The notes: generated from the letters alone by a model not told the origin. 64,000 nt of DNA from Gordonibacter massiliensis (ex Traore et al. 2017) (GCA_900170005.1 LT827128.1:2042168-2106167); one strand, 5' to 3'; positions 55,642-64,000 are shown, counted from the stretch's first letter. Numbers and translations are program-made.

Positions 55642-56481
55642 CTACTCTTTAGCCTTCTTCGCCTTTTTCTTGGCGAGCTCTTTTGCGAGTTCCCTTTCCT
55701 CGGCCTCTTCGCGCTCAATCTCCTCGTTCTGCTTCTTTATGCGATTGCGCAGCACGATGCGCGAGATGAGCAAGCTACCCTCGTACAGTACCACCAAAGC
55801 GGCGAACATGAGCAGCATGGTGACGGGCGAAGCGTCGGGCGTGACCATGGCCGAGATGACCATGAGCGCCACGTACACGGTACGCCAAGCGCCTCGCAAT
55901 TTCTTGTACGGAACGACGTCAAAGATAACCAGATAGAACACGATCAACGGCAATTCGAAGGCGAAACCAAAACCTATCTCGAACTTGATGATCATGTCGA
56001 TGTAAGACGATGCGCGGGGAACAACCTCGCCCAAGCCCGCCGCCTGCTCGGTCAGCCATTGGAAAGCTGGGCTGAGAATAACCAAATAGCAGAACACCGT
56101 GCCAAATATGAACAACGCGACGGCGGAGAAGAATGTGGGGACGAACCACTTACGCTCCTTCGGCTTTAGCGCCGGCAAGAAAAACGCGAGAATCTGCCAT
56201 AGAATGACAGGCGAACAAGCGACGATGGACGCCCAGATAGATATTTTGAAACGCGTTGCAAACGCCTCGAACGGATCGAGAACGATCGTGCCCGACATCA
56301 AGCCGTCGACGCCTTCGGGCAGATACGGAGCAATGGGCTGGAGCAAGAACTGGCTGATCGTGGGCGTGGCCATGTAGAACACCACCACGGCAATGGCGAG
56401 GCATGCCACGATGCGCACGAGGCGCATGCGCAGCTCGCCCAAGTGATCGAACAGGGGCATACGTGCCGGTCCGATAGGCAT
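55642..56481 (-). CDS. tatC: Twin-arginine translocase subunit TatC
   Basis: A 279-residue six-segment membrane protein that recognises the twin-arginine signal. Blocks: MPLFDHLGELRMRLVRI at the start, FSAVALFIFGTVFCYLVILS and IKFEIGFGFAFELPLIVFYL with the conserved glutamates, and MVISAMVTPDASPVTMLLMF near the end. The C-terminus is a lysine-rich cytoplasmic tail (AKELAKKKAKKAKE). It starts 3 bases after the TatB-like gene. It serves the Tat-type signals of the four secreted reductases here. Confidence 0.95.
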   Translation of the reverse strand: MPIGPARMPLFDHLGELRMRLVRIVACLAIAVVVFYMATPTISQFLLQPIAPYLPEGVDGLMSGTIVLDPFEAFATRFKISIWASIVACSPVILWQILAFFLPALKPKERKWFVPTFFSAVALFIFGTVFCYLVILSPAFQWLTEQAAGLGEVVPRASSYIDMIIKFEIGFGFAFELPLIVFYLVIFDVVPYKKLRGAWRTVYVALMVISAMVTPDASPVTMLLMFAALVVLYEGSLLISRIVLRNRIKKQNEEIEREEAEERELAKELAKKKAKKAKE

Positions 56482-56484
56482 GAG

Positions 56485-57315
56485 CTATTCCCCCTTCTCG
56501 TTCGTCGTCGTGGGCGCGGTCTTGGCCGCCTCTTCAGCAGCCTTCTTCTTGGCGGCACGCGTCGCGGCGGCCTTCTTCGCCGCAGCCGAACGCGCGGCGG
56601 CTTTCTCGGCATCGGTCTTGGCGGCAGACGGCTTGGCAGCGGTGGTTTTGGCCGTTGCCGATTTCGCGGTCGAGGCCTTGGCGACCGTCGACTTCGCAGT
56701 CGTCGTCGCGGCCGGCTTCGCCTCGGACGAGAACGTCGCCGGCTTCGCGGTCGTCGTTTTGGTCGCCGTCGCGGACGTCGCCGGTTTGGCGGCCGAGGCC
56801 TTCTTCGCCACGGGCTTCGTGCCGTACAGCTCGTCGGCGGAGGGCTTCGCCTTCGCCGGAGCCTGCTCGGCCGGCTTCGCGGCGGCATCCTTCGCAGCCG
56901 TCGCGGCGGGCTTCGCCTCTTCGGACTTCGCTGCGCTCGCAACGGCGGCACCGCCAGCCGCAGCGGTTGCGGCGGTCGCGGCCGCCTTGGCCTCCTCGGC
57001 CTTCTTGGCAGCGCGCTCCTTGTCGTAGCGGGCCTTGCGCTCCGAGAAGCTCTCCTGCTTCCCGTCATCCTTCACGGCGTTCTTCGCCGTGTCGCCCACC
57101 TTGGACAGGGCGTCCAGCGGGTTCTTGAACGGCTCGTCGGAGTTCGGGTCGTAGACTTCCGTCTTGATGACCTTGTTCATCTCCTCCTGAGCGCTCCTGA
57201 ACTTCGCGATGGCCTTCCCCAGCGTCTTCGCCATGGCCGGCAGCTTGTCGGGTCCGAAAATGAGGAACCCGAACAGCAAGATGAGAAAAAACTCGAATGG
57301 ACCTATACCAAACAA
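56485..57315 (-). CDS. TatA/TatB-family translocase subunit with long Lys/Ala-rich tail
   Basis: A 276-residue protein. The N-terminal membrane helix and hinge FGIGPFEFFLILLFGFLIFG and PDKLPAMAKTLGKAIAKFRS, with Glu at position 8, match TatB more than TatA. An amphipathic helix (residues about 25-55) follows. The rest, about 180 residues, is highly repetitive in Lys, Ala, Thr and Pro (for example KPATSATATKTTTAK); ordinary TatB proteins are 100-180 residues. It precedes tatC by 3 bases. The tail may be a flexible crowding segment. TatA is not seen in the window. Confidence 0.88.
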   Translation of the reverse strand: MFGIGPFEFFLILLFGFLIFGPDKLPAMAKTLGKAIAKFRSAQEEMNKVIKTEVYDPNSDEPFKNPLDALSKVGDTAKNAVKDDGKQESFSERKARYDKERAAKKAEEAKAAATAATAAAGGAAVASAAKSEEAKPAATAAKDAAAKPAEQAPAKAKPSADELYGTKPVAKKASAAKPATSATATKTTTAKPATFSSEAKPAATTTAKSTVAKASTAKSATAKTTAAKPSAAKTDAEKAAARSAAAKKAAATRAAKKKAAEEAAKTAPTTTNEKGE

Positions 57316-57684
57316 AGCAAACCCCTTTGCGCGGTGTCTCTCAACGTATCAGCCGCGCCCCGCGCGGCAACGATTCATAGTAGCACAAACGCGTTCGGGC
57401 AATACAGCCGCGAGCGCTCTACAGAAAAAACAAGGGATCGAACGGCGCTCCGAGCAGGCGCGCAGACCCTTCGCAGGGGCGCTCTCCAGAGCGCCCGTTC
57501 CGGCGAAGCCGGAAAAGCAACCGATGCTCGCGTTCTCGCGCTTCGCGCGAGCGGGCGCTCTGGAGAGCGCCCCTACGGACAACCGGCGGGCCAAACGCAA
57601 CCCGCCGGGTCGACCGGCAGGCCGAGCGCAACCCGCCGGGTCGACCGACGGGACTTCCTCAAGCCGGCGGACGCGTGCGTCGCC
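57316..57684. other. Intergenic region carrying a palindromic repeat
   Basis: 369 bases upstream of the TatB-like gene with no convincing gene. It contains the repeat at 57472-57578 and, to its right, short direct repeats of CGGCGGGCC/CCCGCCGGGTCGACCG. A promoter for the tat genes should lie here at about 57340-57420. Confidence 0.5.
57472..57578. repeat. GGGCGCTCTCC-family palindromic repeat, copy E
   Basis: About 107 bp: starts CGCAGGGGCGCTCTCCAGAG, then the hairpin TTCCGGCGAAGCCGGAA, the block TCGCGCTTCGCGCGAGCG and ends GGAGAGCGCCCCTACGG. Very similar to copy A at 1750-1856, base for base over most of its length. Confidence 0.75.
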
Positions 57685-57885
57685 CTACGATCCGCCGCCC
57701 ATCACCATGAGGGCCATCGTGGGAATGCCCAGCGCCAGCACGAGGATGACGCAGATGACCACCGTGAACACCCGCTTCGTCTTCGCCGCGCGCTCTCGTT
57801 GCTGCTTCGCCCGGGCCTCGCGCTCCTGAGCGGCCTTGATGCGCTCGCTCTTCTGCTTCGCTGCCGATTTCTGCTGCTTCGCCAT
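57685..57885 (-). CDS. Small single-span membrane protein
   Basis: A 66-residue protein with a basic, charged N-terminus (MAKQQKSAAKQKSERIKAAQ) rich in Lys, Arg, Gln and Glu, followed by one hydrophobic segment (residues about 39-60) and GGGS. Charge placement predicts the N-terminus in the cytoplasm. It follows the amidohydrolase by 4 bases on the same strand and is probably co-translated. I do not recognise a family; small proteins of this form may be accessory to an enzyme or envelope process. Confidence 0.7.
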   Translation of the reverse strand: MAKQQKSAAKQKSERIKAAQEREARAKQQRERAAKTKRVFTVVICVILVLALGIPTMALMVMGGGS

Positions 57886-57889
57886 AACG

Positions 57890-59245
57890 CTACATCCTCA
57901 GTTTTCCTCGGATTTCGATGACGCGGGCGATGTTCTTCGCCACCTCCACGTCCACGTGCCACCTGCTCTTCTCGTACAGCTTCACGCCGTCCACCATGGT
58001 CATGAGCACGTCGGCGCCGCTGCACGTGTTCACCACGGCCGACACGGGGTCGGTGGTGGGCGTTTGGTGCGACCCGGACAGATCGATGGCCACGATGTCG
58101 GCGCGCTTGCCTATGTCGAGCGAGCCGATCTTGTCGTCCAGTTTGAGCGCGCGGGCGCCGCCGATGGTGGCCATCTCCAGCATGGTGGCCGAGTCCAGGA
58201 ACTGGCCCACGTTCACGGCGCGATGCACGAGCATGCCGATGCGCATTTCGGTGAGCAGGTCGGTGGAGTCGGTGGCGGCCGGCGAGTCGGTGCCGATACC
58301 GGTGCGCAGGCCGGCGCGCAGAAACTCCGTGAGCGGGGCCACGCCCATGCCCAGCTGCGCGTTGCAGCGCGGGCAGGTGGCCACGGCCACGTCGTACTCC
58401 TTGAGCTTCTTCACGTCCTCGTCGTCCACGTGCACGCAGTGGATGGCCAACACGTTGTCGGACTCGAACGCGCCCCAGTTCAGCGCGTAGCGCACGGGGG
58501 TCGTACCCGTGGGCAGCCAGGGTGGGATCTCCACATAGCCGCGCTTCTCGTCCATGCGCTGCACCGAGAACGGCGACGACCCGTACTTGATGAAGTTGAA
58601 CTCCTCGCGGTTGCCCGCCATGTGCATGGCCACCGGAAGGTTCTCGCGACGCGCGAGCTCGGACACCTTGCCGAACATGGAAGGGTGGCATACGTACATG
58701 GCCGCCGGCGCCACGCCGATGGTGATGCGGGAGGAGTCGACCTCCTCGCGCCAGTGCATGATGTCGTTCTCGGCCACGCGCATGGCGTAGTCCACGCGCC
58801 GCTTGTCCATGGCGCCCACCTCGCGGTAGATGACCGAGCGCATGCCCAGCTTCTGCGTGGCCGTGCAGGCCGCACCCGTGGAGGTGATGTCGGCGACGCA
58901 GGTGATGCCGCTGGAAAGCGCCTCGAGGCCGCCCAGGATGGCGGAATCGTACCAGTCGCCCACGTCCATCTTGGCGCTCTTCTCCAGTATGGACGTGATC
59001 CACGTGGTGTAGGGCACGTCGTGCACGATGCCGCGCATGACGGAGTTCTCCAGGTGGGTGTGCAGGTCGACCAGGCCGGGCATGAGCGCGGCCAGGCCGT
59101 AGTCGACGATCTCCTCGTCGGGGTAGCGCAGCTTCAGCATGTCGACGGTGCCGATATCGCAGATGCGGCCGTCGCGCACGAGCACGGCGCCGTTCTGGAA
59201 CGGTTCGGAGGTGATGGGAAGAATATATTGTGCGCACAACAGCAT
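57890..59245 (-). CDS. Amidohydrolase-family deaminase (MtaD/SAH deaminase-like)
   Basis: A 451-residue metallohydrolase with the amidohydrolase barrel. Metal ligands: H62 and H64 (DLHTHLENS), later histidines in AMHMAGNREE and AIHCVHVDDED, and an Asp in GTDSPAATDSTDLLTEMR. The arrangement fits cytosine/adenosine-type deaminases such as those acting on methylthioadenosine or S-adenosylhomocysteine; guanine- or atrazine-type relatives are possible. The ATG at 59245 is chosen; the longer reading at 59323 begins with an unlikely Cys/Arg-rich segment. It is followed by a small membrane protein gene. Confidence 0.85.
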   Translation of the reverse strand: MLLCAQYILPITSEPFQNGAVLVRDGRICDIGTVDMLKLRYPDEEIVDYGLAALMPGLVDLHTHLENSVMRGIVHDVPYTTWITSILEKSAKMDVGDWYDSAILGGLEALSSGITCVADITSTGAACTATQKLGMRSVIYREVGAMDKRRVDYAMRVAENDIMHWREEVDSSRITIGVAPAAMYVCHPSMFGKVSELARRENLPVAMHMAGNREEFNFIKYGSSPFSVQRMDEKRGYVEIPPWLPTGTTPVRYALNWGAFESDNVLAIHCVHVDDEDVKKLKEYDVAVATCPRCNAQLGMGVAPLTEFLRAGLRTGIGTDSPAATDSTDLLTEMRIGMLVHRAVNVGQFLDSATMLEMATIGGARALKLDDKIGSLDIGKRADIVAIDLSGSHQTPTTDPVSAVVNTCSGADVLMTMVDGVKLYEKSRWHVDVEVAKNIARVIEIRGKLRM

Positions 59246-59530
59246 GATGGGCCCGCCTATCTCCCGAATAATCGTGTGCTGCGTATCATAGCATTCCCGG
59301 CCCCCTCTCCGGCGAAAGCACACAGGGCAATCGGCGTGAGGGAAGGACGGGCATGCGAGTTCACCGCCGGTTTAGGAGCGCGCGGCGCGCGGGGAAGCGC
59401 GGCGGCCGAGAAGGCGGGCCGGATGCCGCACCCGCACGGGAGGCGAGGCGCAGCAGCGGCCGAGACGGCGGGCCGGGCAGCCGCGTCCACGCGCGAGGCG
59501 AAGGGGGCGCGGCGCCTGCGACGGCCGCGC

Positions 59531-60874
59531 CTAAGCCGGGCAGCCGTCGCCGAAGAGCAGCTCGCGCTCCGCCCCCGTGAGGGCGGCCCGAGCCTGGTCG
59601 CGCAGGTTGTTCATGCCGCTGAGGAACTGGCGGTACATGACGACGGTGAGGTAGCGGCCTTTCGGCGTGAGCGTGAGCTCCTCTTCGTTGTCGGTTGCAA
59701 ACGCCTTGTTCAGGCGCATGAACGCCATCTCCAGGGGAAGGCCCGTCTCCACGCTGCAGCCGAAATCGCGCTCGAAGGCCCGCTTGTCCAGACGCAGCTT
59801 GTACAGGTCGAGCAGGAAGCGGTAGCGCATGAGGTCGCGATCGCTCATCACGGTCTTGCCCATGATGGACATGCGCCCGGCCTCGATAGCGGCGTTGTAG
59901 TCCTTGATGCTGAAATTGTTCACATACAGGCAGCCGTTCAAATGCGTGATGGAGCCGCTGCCGATGGCCGGGTACTCGTCGTAGTTCACCTGGTATTCCT
60001 CGATCTGCGGCTTGGAATTCTCGAAGCCGCACAGCGAGGCGCCCTCCTGCTGGCCTTGGCGGGTGAACGTCCACAGCGTGGTGCGCTCGAACAGCGGGTC
60101 GTCGCCGCCGGCCAGCACGCCGTCGAGTATCTGGTAGTAGCGGTACTCGCGATCGTAGTCCACCTTGCCCAGCGTGGCGGCCATCTTGCGCGCCGTGGCG
60201 GACGACACGTACAGCGGCGAGAACGTGGTCTGGCGGCAGCCGCAGAGCGCGATCTTCTCCAAGTCGGCCAGGAGCACGTCCTCGGACTGCGAGGGGAAGT
60301 TGAAGATCATGTCCACGTTCAGCGAATCGAAGTACGGCTCGGCCTCGGCGATGCGCTCGAGTATCTCCTCGCCGCTGCCGTACTTCTCGTAGCGGTCCAT
60401 CTGCTTGAGCAGGTCGTTGTCGAAGCTCTGCACGCCCACGCTCAGGCGCTGCACCCGGCCGCGCAGCTTGTCGAGCCACGGCTGCGTCAGGTGGTTCGGG
60501 TTGGTTTCGGACGCCACTTCCCGAATGTCGAAGTTGTCGCGGGCCAAATCGAGCGTCTCGCACAATTCGTCGATCATGACGGTGGGCGTGCCGCCGCCCA
60601 CGTAGATGCTCTCGAAGTCGTAGCCCAGGTCTTTCAGCATCATCATCTCTTTGCGCATGTTCGCGAAGTAGGGCTTGGCGACGTTCTCGCGGAACGGGTA
60701 GCGGTTGAAGCTGCAGTACGGGCACAGGCGCTCGCAGAAAGGTACGTGCAGGTAGAGCATGTATTTCTGCCCAGGTTTCGCCAGGGGCATCATCGTCTCG
60801 TCGGTGGGCTTCAGGGTCAGCTCCCGCTTGGTCATGGTGTGTATCAGGCGCGAAAGCATGCGCTCGGAAAGCAT
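59531..60874 (-). CDS. Radical SAM protein of the HemN/coproporphyrinogen oxidase-like group
   Basis: A 447-residue radical SAM enzyme. The [4Fe-4S] site is C47-x3-C51-x2-C54 (VPFCERLCPYCSF); the SAM-binding GGGTP motif is YVGGGTPTVM, followed by SVGVQSFDNDLLKQMDR. The C-terminal HemN domain is present (GSGSITHLNGCLYVNN). It could be oxygen-independent coproporphyrinogen III oxidase or one of its relatives that act on haem; no other haem genes are nearby, so I leave the symbol blank. Start at 60874 has GGAGAC upstream. Confidence 0.88.
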   Translation of the reverse strand: MLSERMLSRLIHTMTKRELTLKPTDETMMPLAKPGQKYMLYLHVPFCERLCPYCSFNRYPFRENVAKPYFANMRKEMMMLKDLGYDFESIYVGGGTPTVMIDELCETLDLARDNFDIREVASETNPNHLTQPWLDKLRGRVQRLSVGVQSFDNDLLKQMDRYEKYGSGEEILERIAEAEPYFDSLNVDMIFNFPSQSEDVLLADLEKIALCGCRQTTFSPLYVSSATARKMAATLGKVDYDREYRYYQILDGVLAGGDDPLFERTTLWTFTRQGQQEGASLCGFENSKPQIEEYQVNYDEYPAIGSGSITHLNGCLYVNNFSIKDYNAAIEAGRMSIMGKTVMSDRDLMRYRFLLDLYKLRLDKRAFERDFGCSVETGLPLEMAFMRLNKAFATDNEEELTLTPKGRYLTVVMYRQFLSGMNNLRDQARAALTGAERELLFGDGCPA

Positions 60875-61458
60875 GGAAGTCTCCTCTACGTTGTATGAAG
60901 AAATGTGTCGACACCATGGTAAGGCTTCTTCGGCGGTTTGCCACGATCTTCTGCCCGCGTTGAAGAAATTTCACCTGGAGCAAAATACCCATCGAGGACG
61001 AGACGGCGCGCACGGGCGACCCTTCCGCAGCTCACCGTAGTTTTCGACCCAAATCATACAAAACAAAGATTCGCATGTCCCCGTTGACAATATAGGAAAA
61101 AAGGGAAGGAATAGGAAAAAAAGGAAAGGGCCTTGCACGAAAGACACGGTATTCTCTCCGACGCAAGCGTCTCATCGATAGCGGCATCATCGAACCAGCT
61201 AGGCGAGGGATTGTGCGTTTCGCCGTCCCCTATCTGGCCGACCACTTGCGAAAGACCAGCGAAATCATACCTGATCTCTAGCGGCGAACACCTCACCGGC
61301 AGCCCTGTGCGAGAGTCGCGCTCGTTCAGCTTGGAAGCGCTCGCGCGCATTTCAGGCCCCTTCGTGCTTCTTGGCCGAAACCGTGGGTCGAAGGCTGCGG
61401 CGTGACGTATACTGGGCTCTCATTCGCACGGCAACCTTTATCTGATGGAGCAGCATCT
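60875..61458. other. Long gene-free region upstream of menG
   Basis: 584 bases between divergent genes. It holds TTGACA (61084-61089), a purine-rich tandem repeat, and open frames on both strands (61054-61350 minus, 61133-61405 plus) that I do not accept because they lack ribosome sites, recognisable features and biased codons. Most likely regulatory. Confidence 0.45.
61092..61129. repeat. Tandem 19-bp purine-rich repeat
   Basis: ATAGGAAAAAAGGGAAGGA followed at once by ATAGGAAAAAAGGAAAGGG: two units, two mismatches. Strongly purine on one strand, and AT-rich against the surroundings. Confidence 0.6.
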
Positions 61459-62202
61459 GTGAGCATCGACACCGCCACCGGCAAGGAAGCGCCCGCCGAG
61501 ATATCCTCCGAGCGGGTCAAGGACATATTCTCGTCCATCGCGAAGAAGTACGAGCGGTTCAACGCCGTGTCGAGCTTCGGCGCGTACAAGGTGTGGCTGG
61601 CCGGCATGATGAAGCAGGCGCCCATCGGGCCCGACGACGACGTGCTGGACATCGCCGGCGGCACGGGCGACGTGACGTTCTCCGTGGCGCGGGCGAAGCA
61701 TCCGGCCCATATCCAGTGCACCGACCTGGTGCCCGAGATGCTCGATGTGGCGCGCATGCACCGCGACGAGGGAGCAGCCGAAGGCGTGCCCGTGGATTTC
61801 GACGTGGTGGACGCGCAGGACATCCCCTACGCCGATGCGAGCTACGATGCCGTCACCATGGCTTACGGCATTCGCAACATGCCCGACCGGCCGCAGGCGC
61901 TCGCCGAGATGTTCCGCGTGCTGAAGCCGGGCGGGGCGCTCGTGTGTTTGGAGTTCTCCACGCCGCCGAACCGCGTGTGGCGGGCGTTGTACACGTTCTA
62001 CCTCAAGCATCTCATACCGTTCTGGGGCGGCCTCATCACCGGCGACCGCGACGGATTCGTGTACTTGGCGCGCTCTATACGCGCGTTTCCCGACCAGCGG
62101 GGGCTGGCTGCTCTTATGGAAGATGCGGGGTTTAGCGATGTGACGTGGAAGAACTACACGGGAGGCATCGCGGCCGTGCACGTGGCGAAAAAGCCCGAAT
62201 AA
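61459..62202 (+). CDS. menG: Demethylmenaquinone methyltransferase (MenG/UbiE type)
   Basis: A 247-residue SAM-dependent methyltransferase that converts demethylmenaquinone to menaquinone, the quinone feeding the reductases. It has VKDIFSSIAKKYERFNAVSS, the SAM loop VLDIAGGTGDVTFSVA, AYGIRNMPDRPQALAEMFRV, and LKPGGALVCLEFSTP, the standard UbiE blocks. The GTG at 61459 is chosen because GGAG lies 8 bases upstream; a GTG at 61402 has no such site. Some relatives act on other quinones, so the exact substrate is inference. Confidence 0.92.
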   Translation: MSIDTATGKEAPAEISSERVKDIFSSIAKKYERFNAVSSFGAYKVWLAGMMKQAPIGPDDDVLDIAGGTGDVTFSVARAKHPAHIQCTDLVPEMLDVARMHRDEGAAEGVPVDFDVVDAQDIPYADASYDAVTMAYGIRNMPDRPQALAEMFRVLKPGGALVCLEFSTPPNRVWRALYTFYLKHLIPFWGGLITGDRDGFVYLARSIRAFPDQRGLAALMEDAGFSDVTWKNYTGGIAAVHVAKKPE

Positions 62203-62325
62203 GGGTTCGTCGCCAGCGAGCGTGCCGACGGCAAGGGCATGCTGCCGCCGCGCGACCCGAGGCGGGAAGCGAAAATAAATCTGACGGTATGACAAGACGC
62301 GCGGCAAATGGCGTAGGATGTGACC

Positions 62326-63672
62326 ATGCCCCCCGACAGCGTACATACCGACGAACCGTGCGAGAGCGCCGTGCCGCCCGCGCGCACCGAAGCCCGCACG
62401 GGCGAACGCGAGCGCCTCTGGTCGCCCTTGTTCGTGGCCATCGTGGCGGCGACCCTGTGCTGTTTCATGGTGGGACAGGGGCTCAATTCGGGAACCTCGG
62501 TTTTCCTCGCGCGCATGGGAAACACCGCCGCCTTCGCCGGCGCGCTCGCCGCCGTGTTCTCCGCCTCAGCCGCCGTGGCGCGCATCGTGTGCGGACCGCT
62601 TGTGGACCGTGCCGGACGCCTGCGCGTGATGGCGGCTGGAGCGGTGCTCTTGCTTGTCGGCACACTGCTTCCGGCCCTCAGCTCGAACGACATCGTTTTC
62701 GTGGTCTGCCGCGTCGTGCAGGGCGTGGGCTTCTCGGCCGCCACCACGGCATCGGCCACCGCAGCCGCCGACGTGCTGCCGCGGTCCCGCCTGGGCGAGG
62801 GCATCGGTTATTACGGGTTGGGACAGGCGCTGGCCATGTCGGTCGGTCCCGCTCTGGCATTGCTGCTGGTGAACACCGATCCCGCAGCCAACCTCTATCT
62901 GGGCCTTGCGGGCATGGCCGCCCTCTGCGTGGTGCTCACCGCATTCTGCCGGTACGAGCGCAACCCCTCGCGCCTGCCAGCCACCGCGGCGTACCGGCGC
63001 CTCTTCGAAGAGCGCGAGCACAGGGCCGCAGACCGCAAGAACCGGAGAAGCGCGAGCGGGGCGGCCGATGCGGAGCCGACGACGGAAGAGCGCGGCCTGC
63101 AACGCGTATTCGAGCCGAGCGCCCTTCCCGGCGCGCTGCCCATGCTCGTGCTGAGCCCCGCGTTCGGGTTCGGCATCTTCTTCGCAGGGCTGTACGGCAC
63201 GACGCTCGGCGTGGGCAACCCCGGCCTGTTCTACACGCTCTCGGCACTCAGCATGATAGCCGTGCGCCTCAAGTCGAAATCGTTCATGGACCGCGTGGCG
63301 CCCATCAAGGTGTTCACCGCCTCCACCGCATGTGGGCTTGCCGGCTTCGCGCTGCTGTTGGCCGCCGGTGCGAGCGAGATCGCGTATTACGCAGCCGGCA
63401 TCCTGTACGGCGCGTGCCTGGGCGTAAGCATGCCGCTTAACCAGTCGGTTGCCGTCAAGAACACGCCGCCCGAGCGCTGGGGCGCCGCGAACGCGTTGTA
63501 TCTGCTGGCGAGCGACATAGGCATCGGCATCGGCTCCGCCGTATGGGGCGTGGTCAACGACGCGGCCGGCTTCCCCGTCACCATCTGTTGCGTGATGGGC
63601 TGCATCCTGGCCTCCTGGGTCGTTGCCTGGTTCTCGTACCCGAAGCCCGCGCGCCCGCACAACCAGCCGTAG
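62326..63672 (+). CDS. MFS transporter
   Basis: A 448-residue major facilitator with 12 segments. After a 30-residue hydrophilic N-terminus come GPLVDRAGRLRVMAAGAVLL (loop 2-3 motif) and RLGEGIGYYGLGQALAMSVG (motif C region in segment 5). The loop between halves is long and charged (about 55 residues, rich in Arg/Glu). The second half has a clear GVGNPGLFYTLSALSMIAVR. Start is ATG at 62326, or GTG two codons earlier. It stands 123 bases after menG; export of a toxic compound or uptake of a nutrient are both possible. Confidence 0.85.
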   Translation: MPPDSVHTDEPCESAVPPARTEARTGERERLWSPLFVAIVAATLCCFMVGQGLNSGTSVFLARMGNTAAFAGALAAVFSASAAVARIVCGPLVDRAGRLRVMAAGAVLLLVGTLLPALSSNDIVFVVCRVVQGVGFSAATTASATAAADVLPRSRLGEGIGYYGLGQALAMSVGPALALLLVNTDPAANLYLGLAGMAALCVVLTAFCRYERNPSRLPATAAYRRLFEEREHRAADRKNRRSASGAADAEPTTEERGLQRVFEPSALPGALPMLVLSPAFGFGIFFAGLYGTTLGVGNPGLFYTLSALSMIAVRLKSKSFMDRVAPIKVFTASTACGLAGFALLLAAGASEIAYYAAGILYGACLGVSMPLNQSVAVKNTPPERWGAANALYLLASDIGIGIGSAVWGVVNDAAGFPVTICCVMGCILASWVVAWFSYPKPARPHNQP

Positions 63673-63723
63673 CGCAGGCGCGCATCCACGGGCAAACCTG
63701 TCCGACTCTGCCTCTCCCCGTTC

Positions 63724-64000
63724 ATTCTCCTTCTTCAAGTCTTTCAGGTCTTTGTACTGGCGCGTGGTCATGCCCGACCAGGCGCGCGTTATCTCGTCGG
63801 TGAGGATGGCGTATTCCTTACCCTTCTTGACGCCCCGATTCTCCCACTCGTCGGTCAGGCCCTTGCGCACCTGAATGGTTTGAAGGCGTTGGTTGACCCA
63901 GTTGCGGTCATACCCCTTTTTCAGGTAGGTTTCCAAAGCGCGATCGAGCGTCAATTCAGGATCGACGATCTCGTCGATGCGCTCGGAGCCCACTTGAGCA
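63724..64000 (-). pseudogene. Bro-N-type phage antirepressor-like protein, 3'-truncated and open at the window edge
   Basis: Reading the minus strand from the window edge: VGSERIDEIVDPELTLDRAL, ETYLKKGYDRNWVNQRLQTI, QVRKGLTDEWENRGVKKG, KEYAILTDEITRAWSGMTTR, QYKDLKDLKKEN. This matches the C-terminal half of the Bro-N (BRO family) proteins, in which the text continues K-E-N-L-R-D-N. Here similarity stops at N, position 63724, and the frame runs on into the antisense of the MFS gene. The C-terminus is therefore lost, probably by deletion or recombination. The N-terminal half lies outside the window, so the status of the whole is uncertain. Confidence 0.65.

Noticed and set aside
61054-61405. Two overlapping open frames on opposite strands before menG
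   Set aside because: No ribosome sites, no recognisable features. A 10-residue likeness (ERxSRTGLPV) to a frame near 63700 was noted, but in this much six-frame sequence one such match is expected by chance.
62566-63723. The continuation of the truncated Bro-N frame antisense to the MFS gene
   Set aside because: After K-K-E-N the translation has no family similarity and mirrors the MFS coding strand, so it is not treated as a real fusion.

Overview
This window is GC-rich, densely coded DNA whose gene content points to an anaerobic gut actinobacterium of the class Coriobacteriia, most likely an Eggerthella-type organism. The main clues are several secreted, Tat-exported oxidoreductases (one molybdopterin enzyme, three flavoproteins), three multi-pass membrane proteins ending in a LuxR-type DNA-binding domain beside them, a menaquinone methyltransferase, and housekeeping genes in an actinobacterial style: infA-rpmJ-rpsM-rpsK-rpsD-rpoA-rplQ, and groES/groEL with an HrcA-type operator. 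The species is inferred, not proven.

Layout. 1-5 kb: 3' end of a CorA channel, repeats, a uracil-DNA glycosylase and alanine racemase. 3.4-10 kb: a membrane LuxR regulator divergent from a DMSO-reductase-like cluster with one catalytic subunit, two iron-sulfur subunits and one membrane anchor. 10-14.7 kb: TetR regulator divergent from an FAD oxidoreductase, a small protein and a DASS-type anion transporter. 15-18 kb: molybdenum cofactor genes mogA and moeA and a gamma carbonic anhydrase-like protein. 18-22 kb: enolase, TrmO-like methyltransferase, a MerR regulator and scrambled AbiEii toxin remnants. 22-26.8 kb: second LuxR/flavoprotein pair and a lone EcfT. 26.8-32.4 kb: three small helical stress-like proteins, the ribosomal/RNA polymerase operon and tRNA-Lys and tRNA-Gln. 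32.5-34.1 kb: an IS110-family element with a structured leader. 34.3-39.4 kb: UspA plus MFS, an HD protein, an ArsP_2-like permease and small regulators. 39.5-43.6 kb: hybrid histidine kinase coupled to a lipoprotein that fuses a solute-binding domain to a 5'-nucleotidase C-terminal domain. 43.8-46 kb: groEL/groES. 46-53.4 kb: a NarL-type two-component system, the third LuxR/flavoprotein pair and a convergent flavoprotein paralogue. 53.6-57.3 kb: nadE, hypB, hypA, tatC and a TatB-like gene. 57.7-64 kb: amidohydrolase, radical SAM protein, menaquinone methyltransferase, MFS transporter and a truncated Bro-N gene.

How it works together. Menaquinone (menG), molybdenum cofactor (mogA, moeA) and Tat export (tatB-like, tatC) would serve the secreted reductases, whose expression is probably set by the adjacent membrane LuxR proteins. 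Intergenic spaces carry many palindromic repeats in several families, and a few terminal-inverted-repeat elements of about 160 bp that encode nothing obvious.

The observations I rate highest are the solute-binding/5'-nucleotidase fusion with its hybrid kinase, the structured leader of the IS110 transposase that can hide its ribosome binding site, the Cys-to-Ala change in one cluster motif of the first iron-sulfur subunit, and the AbiEii gene split into two opposed pieces.
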